Assembly: GCF_008000815.1 (NCBI RefSeq)
Contig: NZ_CP042806.1
Coordinates: 1,612,001-1,676,000 of the forward strand
DNA: 64,000 nucleotides
From: Terriglobus albidus
GTDB lineage: Bacteria; Acidobacteriota; Terriglobia; Terriglobales; Acidobacteriaceae
Reading direction: 5' to 3'
Below are positions 29,591-38,193 of the stretch, piece after piece. A model generated the notes under the pieces. That model made no database searches. It saw only the letters and a list, made by a program, of their open reading frames with translations, and was not told the origin of the DNA. A program made the translations under genes and the position numbers. Numbering within the stretch: the first letter of the stretch is position 1; each line of letters starts with the position of its first letter.

Positions 29591-31240
29591 CTATCGATGG
29601 AACAGCCCGCTGAGAGCCTTCCCTAAAGGATTGGACTGCAGGTTCTGTTGCTGTTGCTGTGTGCTTCCGCGAACCAGCTTGCTCATGTCGGGTGTGAAGG
29701 TCGGGCTGGCGGTTGTGCCACTGATGGTTACTGGAATTCCGTTTGCCGTGGCCTGACTGACTGTCGATCCGAAGACACCGGGCAGCAGACTGGCGGCTTG
29801 CGTTGCAAGTCCGCCGATGCCGGTGGAGTCGAGCTTGATCAGCAGGCGGTAGTTGAGCGCATTATTGGCGCTGATGGAGCCGCTGCCGGAGGCTGAGCCT
29901 AATCCAGCGACGATCGCTGCGAGGTTATTCGTCTGGACACCTTCGGTGCTGTAGCGCAGGTTGGTGCTCAGAGCCTGGATGGTGGTGTTCGAGCCGGTCT
30001 TTGCTCCGGTGAGGGCCTGAATGCTGGCGAGCTTCTGTCCGAGATCGAAACCCGCGAGCTGCGTATTCGCAATACGAATGGGCCCGCTGATGACGGGAGC
30101 CGTTGTCGGTCCGGCGACATCGAGCGAGAGAGTGAGAGTGCCGCCTTGCAGCCGTGAACCGGAGGGTAATTGCACGCCAAGCGAGGGCAGGAAGGCAACC
30201 AGATCATCGATAGGCATATTCTTCCCATCGACATTGATCTGTGTCGTAGTGGTGTTGCCGCGGGTTGTATAGGTTCCTGCGAGGGCAAGCGCGGCTTTGC
30301 TCACCTGCATGGTAGCGCTGTTGATCTTGCCGGAAAGTGATTGAAGATCCTGATTGACGTTGAACTGCAGATCGACTGGCTGTGAGGAAGGCGTGCCGTT
30401 CTTCGCCAGCTTCAGTTGAGCGAGATGAAGCTTGCCATCTGCCTGTGCTGTCTGGCCATTCGAGGTGACCTTGGTATCGAGATCGGCGATGCCGGAGATT
30501 CCCTGGCTGGGTTGGACGAGTCCGGCTGAGACCAGGTCGGCATGTTTTAGTCCGACCTGTGCGGTGAGCGGCGTCAGTGAAGCGTCATGCTGATTGATCG
30601 GGCCGGCGTTGCCGGTGATCGCGATGCTTCCACCTTCGGGCAGTTTGCCGCTTACGGTGAAGGGGAATGCATTGGTGAACGAGAAGTTCTGCACGCTGAC
30701 GTTGAGGTCGCTGTAGATGTGCGGCTGGCCCTGTTGCGGCAGCGTTCCCATGGTGACGCTGCCGTCCTTGATATCGATCTTGCCTACGGTCAGGTTAGGA
30801 ATGAGGTCGTTGGTCTCCGCCGTGGGGGCTTTACGCTTGCCTTCACTGCCGATGCTGGAGTAGTTCCAGGTACCGTTCTCGGCGCGTATCAGGGCAATCT
30901 TCGGTTGATCGATGGTGAAGCCGTTGATGTGGATCTGGCGATGCAGTAGCAGCGGAAGTACCTCAACACCGATGTGAACGCTCTTCGCGGTAAGAAAGGG
31001 CTGATTGCTGAACGCGGGGTCGTCGGCGATGGCAGGCGACTCAGCATTCAGGCTTCCGGAGAAGAGTGAGAAGTCGAGGTGTCCTAACTGCACGGGACGT
31101 CCGAGGGAATCCGAGAGCGCTTTTTCGATGCGTCCGCGGTAAGTGTCTGCATCGAGAAGGTGGCCGACGGCGAAGAATCCGATGAGCACCAGAAGTACGA
31201 TGCCCGCGATGATGGCCCAACTCCGTTTGATCTGTACCAT
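29591..31240 (-). CDS. AsmA-family envelope protein
   Basis: 549 residues. A single N-terminal transmembrane helix (WAIIAGIVLLVLIGFFAVGHLL) is followed by the AsmA opening RIEKALSDSLGRPVQLGHLDFSLF and extended beta-strand repeats (VHIGVEVLPLLLHRQIHINGF, TTTQINVDGKNMPIDDLVAFL) that form the bridge-like groove of AsmA/TamB/YhdP proteins; the end is Gln-rich (STQQQQQNLQ). These proteins span the periplasm and move phospholipid towards the outer membrane or affect its assembly. It stands alone between two terminator or repeat regions. Confidence 0.85.
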   Translation of the reverse strand: MVQIKRSWAIIAGIVLLVLIGFFAVGHLLDADTYRGRIEKALSDSLGRPVQLGHLDFSLFSGSLNAESPAIADDPAFSNQPFLTAKSVHIGVEVLPLLLHRQIHINGFTIDQPKIALIRAENGTWNYSSIGSEGKRKAPTAETNDLIPNLTVGKIDIKDGSVTMGTLPQQGQPHIYSDLNVSVQNFSFTNAFPFTVSGKLPEGGSIAITGNAGPINQHDASLTPLTAQVGLKHADLVSAGLVQPSQGISGIADLDTKVTSNGQTAQADGKLHLAQLKLAKNGTPSSQPVDLQFNVNQDLQSLSGKINSATMQVSKAALALAGTYTTRGNTTTTQINVDGKNMPIDDLVAFLPSLGVQLPSGSRLQGGTLTLSLDVAGPTTAPVISGPIRIANTQLAGFDLGQKLASIQALTGAKTGSNTTIQALSTNLRYSTEGVQTNNLAAIVAGLGSASGSGSISANNALNYRLLIKLDSTGIGGLATQAASLLPGVFGSTVSQATANGIPVTISGTTASPTFTPDMSKLVRGSTQQQQQNLQSNPLGKALSGLFHR

Positions 31241-31319
31241 GCTCTCCCCCGGCGCCTGAAGTTCCTCTTTAGTAGATGCTTGTTTAGGGATTTCTACCAG
31301 TGTGGGAGAGTGAATAAAA

Positions 31320-31396
31320 GAAGCAGATTTCTCCGCTCCCTTCGGTCACTGCGAAATGACAAGAAGCAGGTCCTTCACTCCGTGAAGGATGACAAC
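31320..31396 (+). repeat. Dispersed repeat with adjoining inverted unit
   Basis: AAGCAGATTTCTCCGCTCCC then CACTGCGAAATGACAAG (31321-31362), as at 4410 and 13264, followed by AGCAGGTCCTTCACTCCG and TGAAGGATGACAAC, an inverted form of the 1062 repeat. Confidence 0.7.
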
Positions 31397-31400
31397 ATAA

Positions 31401-31427
31401 AAAGCCCCTCCGATGTGGAGGGGCTTT
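31401..31427 (-). terminator. Intrinsic terminator of the propeller-phosphoesterase gene
   Basis: AAAGCCCCTCC / GGAGGGGCTTT 11-bp stem with a 5-base loop; on the minus strand the stem runs into a TTTTTAT tract, 24 bp after the stop. Confidence 0.85.
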
Positions 31428-31450
31428 GGTTTGAGGTGTGCTTCACGTGT

Positions 31451-34279
31451 TTAGTCGTCGTCATCGTCCTTCTTCTGGCCGTGCGGATGCAACACCATCT
31501 GCGGGACCGGTTTGTCTCCCATGGAGTCACGCCAGAGGATGATATTCAGCAGACGGGCGTCGGCGCGGTCTTCATGAGTGAAGTCCATTTTGGAGGACTG
31601 CTTCGCTCCCGGAGCCTTTGGCGTATTGGCCTGGTAGATAAGTTTGTTGTCGCGATTGGTGTAGTCGGCGGTGAAGGCCGGCTGATCGCCCTTGCCTGCG
31701 AAGATGGGCGAGATGAGCGGAGCGAAGGCGTCGTTGTTGTTCATCGGCGGAACGCCGAGAAGGTCTTCCATGGTGTGCAGGACAGAGACCGTGGTGTAGA
31801 AGCTGTGGTCGATGAAGGCCTCTGCGTTACGCGGAGAGTACTTGCTGACAACCAGTGAGATCGACCGGTGACCGTCAACGTGGTCGGCGCCGTCCTGCGC
31901 GTCGTCTTCAAGGATGAAGAAGGCGGTGTCGTCCCAGTAGGGCGAGTGTGACAAAGCTTCCACGGCACGGCCGACAGCGAGATCGTTATCGGCGACGGAG
32001 GAGCGAGGTGTGGGCGAGCCGATGGTAGTGCCGGCGGTGTGATCATTGCCCAGGCGCAGCATCACGAACTGCGGCATGTTGTCCTTCCCTGCCTTGCGCT
32101 CGGTGACCCATTTGTCGAAATGGGTAATGAACTCGCTGACGCGGAGCTGGTCTGGGAACTTGAGATTGAAGTCCGGGTAGGCGGTATCGAAGTGGCCTTC
32201 GAGCTCAGGCTTGGTGGCAGTGTTCTTGTAGGTGAGCGGGATGTGCCACTGGTACTCGCTCGCGCCGCCGCCGTAGTTGGCAGGAATCTCCTGGCCGGGG
32301 AGGATGGAAGCTTTTCCGGCGCAGCGCTGAGGCGCGGGTTCGGGTGTGCCGTTCAGCGGAGAACGGTCTTTCGGCGCCTCGCCGGAGTCGTCACAGAACT
32401 TGGTAGCGACGAATTCACCGAAGTGGTAGAGAGACTTGCCGTGTTTGGCGAGGTTCGTCCATAGGTAGCCGCTCTGCGGCTCGTCGATATCGGAGATGCC
32501 TTCGAGCAAGGGATAGCCTTCCGCGACGACGCCTTCGTAATCATACGTGCGCTCTTTGCCGCGATAGCTCTGCTGCCAGTTCTTCTCGTTGTAGTCGGAG
32601 GTGATGGCGGCGGTGGACCATACGTGTCCATCGCCGGAGACCTCTCCGGAGTCGTAGAAGTTATCCAGGAGACCGAACTGCAGTGCGAGTTTGTGCAGGT
32701 TTGGCGTGATGTCTTTGCCATACATCGTCAGAGAGGGATCGCCGTCACCGACGCCGAGATCGCCGAGAATCTGATCGTAGGTGCGGTTCTCTTTGATGAT
32801 GTAGATCACATGCTTGATCGGATTGTGTCCATCGGCGAATACGTGTTGCTGCTCGGCGTTCATGCGGTTAGAAAGAACGACAGCGCGTGAGAGCTCGTCC
32901 AGTTTGGGAAGAGCAGAGGTCAGATCGATGGAGGCTAGTGAGCCATGTAGCAGCGTGGCGATGTAAGCGTGCGCCCGCGTCTTGAACTTTGCGGGCATCT
33001 GGCTGGGATCAGCTGCCATGAGCGGCTTGGGAGCATTGGGTCCGGTGCCTTTGCCTTTACCGGTGGCGGCGTAGAGTTTGTTGCCCTGCACGGCGACTGC
33101 AGTGGGGAACCATTCCGTGGGGAGAAAGCCTGCAGCGTGGATAGGCGTAGCGGCAGCGAGTTTCTGCGCCGTATCGAAGACCGCTACCGCGTTGGAGCCA
33201 GAGTTGGCAACGAAGAGCCGGCTGCCGTCGGTGCTGAGAGCAAGGGCTGTAGGGATAGCGCCAAAATAGCTCTGTCCTGGCAGGCGTGTGTCGAGGGTGC
33301 CGTTCAGCTTCGGCTTCCCGCTTGTGAGTGAGACAGCAGCTATCGCATCGCGATTCGCGAGGGCGACGTAGAGAGTCTGTCCATCTTTCGAGAAGACCAG
33401 AGCACAGGGATGCGAGCTGGGGCCGGTGGCCGGGTCGGGCGGAAGCAGCGGAAGTGTGGAGACGACCTTGCCGGACTTCAGATCGAGCTGGGCCAGTGCG
33501 GAGCCGTTCCAGAGAGCAACATAGGCGAAGCGCTGGGCTGCGTCGACAGCAATCGCAATCGGGTAGTTCGCTGGGACGATCGGCTTGGTGGCGAGGTCGA
33601 AGCGGCGAAGGATCTTGCCGCTGGCGGCATCGAGCTGCAGCACGTCGTCGGAGAAGTTATTGGCGACCAGAAGTTGTTCTGCGCCATTGGTTGCTTTCAA
33701 CAGGGCCAGTCCGGTGGGAACTGGGATGGCTTTGCCCATGGGGATGGGGTTGCCGATCTCGTTCTGCGAGCGGCCTGGAGCAAGCTGTTGCAGCGGGATA
33801 GGGATCAAACGATCCGCGGCGATGGAGCCGTCGTGGAAGCTGTAGACGGCGATGGCGTTGCCGGTCTTAACGAGGCCGTCTTTGCCAGGCTCGCCGCCTT
33901 CGGGGGCAGAGAGAGAGTCGAGCGAAGCGTAAAGGTGCTGTCCGTCAGCAGAGAAGAGCAGGCCGGAGAAGAGTGTCTGTGCGGACGAGAGTGTCGTGCG
34001 CGACTCAGGAAAGTCTTTGACTGTGCCGGTCTGTGTGTCGAGCACGGCGATGGACTGCTGGTAGTTCGACTCGGCAGTTCCGTAGCCGGCGTTCACCACG
34101 GCGAGATAGCGATGATCGGGTGACCAGGCCATCGCCAGTGGAAGGCTGTTGATGCGCTGCGGGTCGCCGGGAATGCCGGGGAGCAGCTGTTTGCTGCTGG
34201 GCAGATTAATCGGCGACTGGGCAAAGACCGGGGCAGCAGCCAATAGCGCAACGAGGGAGAGACGCGTTACAGAGGTCAT
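31451..34279 (-). CDS. Secreted beta-propeller/phosphoesterase fusion protein
   Basis: 942 residues. Signal peptide (RLSLVALLAAAPVFAQ), a YncE-like seven-bladed propeller (about 30-420: LAVVNAGYG, LLVANNFSDDVLQL, LYVALANRDAIAAV, LFVANSGSNAVAVFD), then an alkaline-phosphatase superfamily phosphoesterase domain (about 490-900) with KHVIYIIKENRTYDQILG, the DGHVWS and LRLGNDHTAG segments, and EDDAQDGADHVDGHRS, which holds metal-binding Asp/His. Ends in KKDDDDD. Related to phospholipase C/acid phosphatase-like proteins common in this phylum. Likely releases phosphate from organic phosphates in the periplasm or outside. Confidence 0.88.
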   Translation of the reverse strand: MTSVTRLSLVALLAAAPVFAQSPINLPSSKQLLPGIPGDPQRINSLPLAMAWSPDHRYLAVVNAGYGTAESNYQQSIAVLDTQTGTVKDFPESRTTLSSAQTLFSGLLFSADGQHLYASLDSLSAPEGGEPGKDGLVKTGNAIAVYSFHDGSIAADRLIPIPLQQLAPGRSQNEIGNPIPMGKAIPVPTGLALLKATNGAEQLLVANNFSDDVLQLDAASGKILRRFDLATKPIVPANYPIAIAVDAAQRFAYVALWNGSALAQLDLKSGKVVSTLPLLPPDPATGPSSHPCALVFSKDGQTLYVALANRDAIAAVSLTSGKPKLNGTLDTRLPGQSYFGAIPTALALSTDGSRLFVANSGSNAVAVFDTAQKLAAATPIHAAGFLPTEWFPTAVAVQGNKLYAATGKGKGTGPNAPKPLMAADPSQMPAKFKTRAHAYIATLLHGSLASIDLTSALPKLDELSRAVVLSNRMNAEQQHVFADGHNPIKHVIYIIKENRTYDQILGDLGVGDGDPSLTMYGKDITPNLHKLALQFGLLDNFYDSGEVSGDGHVWSTAAITSDYNEKNWQQSYRGKERTYDYEGVVAEGYPLLEGISDIDEPQSGYLWTNLAKHGKSLYHFGEFVATKFCDDSGEAPKDRSPLNGTPEPAPQRCAGKASILPGQEIPANYGGGASEYQWHIPLTYKNTATKPELEGHFDTAYPDFNLKFPDQLRVSEFITHFDKWVTERKAGKDNMPQFVMLRLGNDHTAGTTIGSPTPRSSVADNDLAVGRAVEALSHSPYWDDTAFFILEDDAQDGADHVDGHRSISLVVSKYSPRNAEAFIDHSFYTTVSVLHTMEDLLGVPPMNNNDAFAPLISPIFAGKGDQPAFTADYTNRDNKLIYQANTPKAPGAKQSSKMDFTHEDRADARLLNIILWRDSMGDKPVPQMVLHPHGQKKDDDDD

Positions 34280-34349
34280 AGGGATCGTTAGAAGAGTAAC
34301 AATCCTGTATTGCAGCGGTCGTGCGATTTATCTGATTTTTATTGATTGG

Positions 34350-36197
34350 TCAGGGATGATTCGTGAGGACGGTTTTGCCGCCTTCGGATTTGAGCTCGTA
34401 CACGCCGCCGAAGGGCCGCAGGTCAGTGAGGCGGCGTTGCGGCTCGTAGGTCATCAGAAAGACGCGGTCGTGACTTGCCCAGGCCTGGTGCAGGGAGTCT
34501 TCGGTTTCAAAGACTCTGGCGGCGTCAGGCCAGAAGCTGCCGTACCAGGGGCCATTGACGCGTCCGTTGACCAGGTGCAGGGGCTGGCGGGTGTAGAAGG
34601 CGATTGAGGACCCGGAGGTCAACTCGCCGTCGAGCATGATCTGATCGCCGGGTTGGAAGACGGAGTTGATCGCGTCGGCCAGGCCCTTCGAGCCGAGGAT
34701 GGGATAGAAGCGCGCCAGGCCTTCATGCATGCCCCAGAGATTGCCCATCATGGCGATGGCGAGAGTGACGTTGGCCGCATAGCACTTGCCTTTGCGCCGT
34801 AGCAGCCATGCTGTCAGGCCGGCGGCGTACATGGATACGGCGACAAGGATCAGCGGAAAGCGGAAGAAGCCCATCGCCTTGCCGGTGAGGTCGTAGAGAT
34901 GGCCGAGCGCGAGGGTATAGCGCTCGGGATTGGTCGTCAGCAGATCTGAGATATCGACGCCCGCCGGCGGCGTAGGTGCGGTGATCGCAAACCAGGTGCA
35001 GACCACTGCCGCGAGTGTGGTGATAGGCAGAAGCAGCCAGCGCGTCCAGAAGTAGCCTGCATGGCGTGACCCCGGGTGCAGTGGATCTTCGGCGCGCTCC
35101 AGTTGTCCGCCTGCGAGAATCGCGAGAGCGGGCAATGCGGGAAGGGCGTAGTACTCCTGCCGGCTGCCGAGCGAGAAGAAGCCGATGACGGTGAAAGCCC
35201 ACAGGAAGAGGGTCAGCGGGGCCTCGGAGGCGCGTGCCTTCATGCCCTGGGTGCGCAACGTGGCGACGCCCCATCGGATCGCGCGCGGAAGAAAGACGGC
35301 CCAGGGTAGAAGCCATGCCAGGATCATGCCCCAGAAGAGTAGGAGGGGCACCTGGCCGTAGTCATGCGGGATGCGCTTGCCGAGGAAGCGCATGAAGTGC
35401 TCATTGATGACGTAGAACCAGAACCAGCCGCGGGCATTGGCGTCAATCGCTGGGTTCCGTATGGCCGCAAGCACATGCCAGGGAAGCGCGATGAGCAGGA
35501 AGAGCGCCGTCGATGCGACGAGATGCAAGCGGAGCATGGCGCGGATCTGGCGGGTCAACAGAAGGAAGATGAGAGCGAAGCCGACCGGAAAGACGAGACC
35601 GATAAAGCCCTTGGTAAGGACATTGAGCGCGGTCACGGCGGCGAAGCCAAGCATCGGTTTCAGCGCGGACTCGTGTGTTCGTACGCGATCGAGGGCGATG
35701 AGCAGAAGGTGGATGGAGACGGTCATCCACAGCGCCAGCGGCACATCGGGAATGTAAAAGCGGGTGAAGAGATAGGGGCCGATGGAGGTGGCGATGGCCA
35801 GGCCGGAGTAGAAGCCTCCACGTTCGCCAAAGAACCGTCTACCGAGCGAGTAAACGGAGAAGATAAGCCCAAGGACGAGCAGAGTAAGCGGAAGCCGGCC
35901 TGCCCAGTCGTGCGGCCCGAAGATCTTCATGCTGCCGGCGGCGAGCCAGTACATCAACGGAGGCTTGTCGAAGAAGCGGATGCCGTCGACATAGGGCGTG
36001 ACGTAGTCGTGGCGGACAAGCATCTCGCGCGCCACCTCGAGATAGACCGAGTCGACATCGTCGAGCAGACCGGGGGTAAAGATGCCACCAAGCTGCAGCA
36101 CTCCCCAGATGATCAGGAGAATGACGATGGATCTGCGGCGTGCTGGTGCGGGCGAGGCGGTGGGGTCCGTCACGGCGGATGAGGTCGGCAGGCTCAC
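34350..36197 (-). CDS. GT39/ArnT-type membrane glycosyltransferase, copy A
   Basis: 615 residues with about 11-12 transmembrane helices. The catalytic first loop reads LLDDVDSVYLEVAREML (the paired acidic residues of GT-C enzymes) followed by YVDGIRFFDKPPLMYW, the ArnT/PMT DKPP motif. The C-terminal periplasmic domain is about 150 residues. It transfers a sugar from a lipid carrier (dolichyl/undecaprenyl type) to lipid A, protein or another glycan. A paralogue of identical length lies immediately upstream in the same direction, 41 bp away. Confidence 0.88.
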   Translation of the reverse strand: MSLPTSSAVTDPTASPAPARRRSIVILLIIWGVLQLGGIFTPGLLDDVDSVYLEVAREMLVRHDYVTPYVDGIRFFDKPPLMYWLAAGSMKIFGPHDWAGRLPLTLLVLGLIFSVYSLGRRFFGERGGFYSGLAIATSIGPYLFTRFYIPDVPLALWMTVSIHLLLIALDRVRTHESALKPMLGFAAVTALNVLTKGFIGLVFPVGFALIFLLLTRQIRAMLRLHLVASTALFLLIALPWHVLAAIRNPAIDANARGWFWFYVINEHFMRFLGKRIPHDYGQVPLLLFWGMILAWLLPWAVFLPRAIRWGVATLRTQGMKARASEAPLTLFLWAFTVIGFFSLGSRQEYYALPALPALAILAGGQLERAEDPLHPGSRHAGYFWTRWLLLPITTLAAVVCTWFAITAPTPPAGVDISDLLTTNPERYTLALGHLYDLTGKAMGFFRFPLILVAVSMYAAGLTAWLLRRKGKCYAANVTLAIAMMGNLWGMHEGLARFYPILGSKGLADAINSVFQPGDQIMLDGELTSGSSIAFYTRQPLHLVNGRVNGPWYGSFWPDAARVFETEDSLHQAWASHDRVFLMTYEPQRRLTDLRPFGGVYELKSEGGKTVLTNHP

Positions 36198-36238
36198 GAG
36201 GTTCTTCTATCCATCGTGCTGGTTTTTCTATGGTTACG

Positions 36239-38086
36239 TCAATTGAGCGGCCGGTCGGTTAGCAGCGTATTGCCGGCGGTCTCTTTCAACAGGACGTAGC
36301 GTCCCTTGAGAAGTTGCTCTACGTCGTTGTGGTGTTCTTCAGGAACGAAGAGGAGATGGCGCACCCCCTGTCCCCACGTCTGCAGCAGATCCTGTGAGGA
36401 GAGGAAGATATGCGGTGCATCGGGGAAAGTGCTGCCGAAGATCAGCGAGCTGGAGCGGCCTTCGACCAGCAGTGCCTGGCGGTTGGTATAGAAGATGACC
36501 GAAGAGCCATAGGACTGGTCGCCGTACAGCATCAACTGATAGTTGCCTTCGATGCGTCGGGAAGCGACGAGATCATTGGCCGTGTCTGCCAGTTGTTTGC
36601 AGCTCAGCATGGAGCCGAAGCGCATGAGGGCGATGTGCGCGGCTACCAGGAAGAGCGCCGTGGTGAATCCCATGGTGGAGAAGGCGGCCGTGTTCCGCTT
36701 GTGCAGGCGGAGATTCCAGGCCACAGCCGGACCGAAGGCGAAGGCCAGCATGGCCAGGGCGGCGGGTAGCCGCAGGGCGGCAAAGGAGGCCCCGGTCAGG
36801 TCGAAGAAGTGCGACATGGAGAGCGTGTAGTCTCCGACGGCGCGATGGGCCAGAAGGTCTCCGATGCTGGGCTCGAAGGGGAGGTTACGTGAGCTCCACA
36901 GGCCGTAGAAGAGAGCTCCTGCGATCAGGAAGCCGAGCATGGCAAAGACAACATGTGCTGCGGTGACCAGGTGCCCGCGCAGGGCGTTATCTTCGCGCCG
37001 GGCAAGCGAGAAGGCGATAAGCAGAAGGATTGGCAGATAGGCCGGGAAAGTGTAGTACTCCTGGTTGGTGGAGATGGAGAAGAAGACCAGGATGATGGCG
37101 GCGTAGATGCCGAGTAGAAGCACTGACCGCTGATGGAAGCTGTACGGACGCAGATATCTGGAACGGTTGGTCCACAGATCGCGCAGGGTGACGGGAAGGA
37201 AGAGCGACCAGGGGAAGAGCCAGACCAGGTGCAGCAGCCAGAAGAGGTAGCCGGGCAGCTTGTTGTAGTCCTTCGGGTAGCGCTCGCCGAGGAAACGGAG
37301 CACGTGCTCGTTGATGAAGTAGAACCAGAAGAAGCCGTGTCCGTTCATGCCGCCGGTGTTTCGAAGACCGGCGAGGATGTGCCAGGGGGCGGCGATGGCG
37401 AGGAAAAGAACGCCGCCGGTAACAAAGCGGAGCTCGCGCCAGCGGCGCCACTCGCCGGTGATCGCCAGATAGATCATCACCGCGCTCATGGGGAAGACCA
37501 GGCCGATGAGCCCCTTGGTCATAACGGCGAGTGCGAGACCAATCCACATGCCGTAGAAGTAGCCGACGCGTGCTTTCTCAAGGCCACGTAATAGGCAGTA
37601 GAGAGAGGCGCAAAGGAAGAATGAGAGCAGCACCTCTGGGATGAAGATGCGCGTGAAGAGAAAGATGCCGGCCGTAGTGAGCGTCGCCAGAGAGGCGTAA
37701 AAGCCCGCTGTCTGCGAGATCGCGTGCTTCCCCCAGCGATAGGCGAGAGCAGCCAGCATCGCTACGCCAAGGGCCAGCGGAAGGTGCGTGGCAAATGCGT
37801 TCAGGCCGAAGATGCGATAATCGACCGCGACCAGCCAATAGGGCAGAGCAGCCTTTTCCAGATAGCGGATGCCGTTGACGTATAGGGTGACGTAGTCGCC
37901 GGTGCGAGCCATAGCGGCGGCGGCCTGAGCGTGAGTAGCGTCAGCGTCGTCAAGCAACGGTGGAGAGAACAGGCTTGCAAAATATACTGCCACCCAAACG
38001 AGCGACAGGATCCAGATCCGGCGCTTGCGGGTGCTGGTAAGGCGCGAGGGTGCCGCGACAGGCTTGGGAGCGTACGTAGTTACCAT
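36239..38086 (-). CDS. GT39/ArnT-type membrane glycosyltransferase, copy B
   Basis: 615 residues and the same architecture as copy A. The catalytic loop reads LLDDADATHAQAAAAMA and the second motif YVNGIRYLEKAALPYW, so the DKPP of copy A is replaced by EKAA. That substitution next to the acceptor/lipid-sugar site suggests a different substrate or altered activity. Multiple transmembrane helices and a periplasmic C-terminal domain. First gene of the pair; the divergent ppx-like gene starts about 108 bp away, so the promoter lies in that short gap. Confidence 0.87.
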   Translation of the reverse strand: MVTTYAPKPVAAPSRLTSTRKRRIWILSLVWVAVYFASLFSPPLLDDADATHAQAAAAMARTGDYVTLYVNGIRYLEKAALPYWLVAVDYRIFGLNAFATHLPLALGVAMLAALAYRWGKHAISQTAGFYASLATLTTAGIFLFTRIFIPEVLLSFFLCASLYCLLRGLEKARVGYFYGMWIGLALAVMTKGLIGLVFPMSAVMIYLAITGEWRRWRELRFVTGGVLFLAIAAPWHILAGLRNTGGMNGHGFFWFYFINEHVLRFLGERYPKDYNKLPGYLFWLLHLVWLFPWSLFLPVTLRDLWTNRSRYLRPYSFHQRSVLLLGIYAAIILVFFSISTNQEYYTFPAYLPILLLIAFSLARREDNALRGHLVTAAHVVFAMLGFLIAGALFYGLWSSRNLPFEPSIGDLLAHRAVGDYTLSMSHFFDLTGASFAALRLPAALAMLAFAFGPAVAWNLRLHKRNTAAFSTMGFTTALFLVAAHIALMRFGSMLSCKQLADTANDLVASRRIEGNYQLMLYGDQSYGSSVIFYTNRQALLVEGRSSSLIFGSTFPDAPHIFLSSQDLLQTWGQGVRHLLFVPEEHHNDVEQLLKGRYVLLKETAGNTLLTDRPLN

Positions 38087-38193
38087 CCGGCTACAACTCT
38101 ACTTATTGATTAAAGATGTGTGTTCCTTCTTTTAGACACGAAAAACACCCATAAGATTCGATGCGCGAACCGTGTATTCTGACGCGAGGAAAG

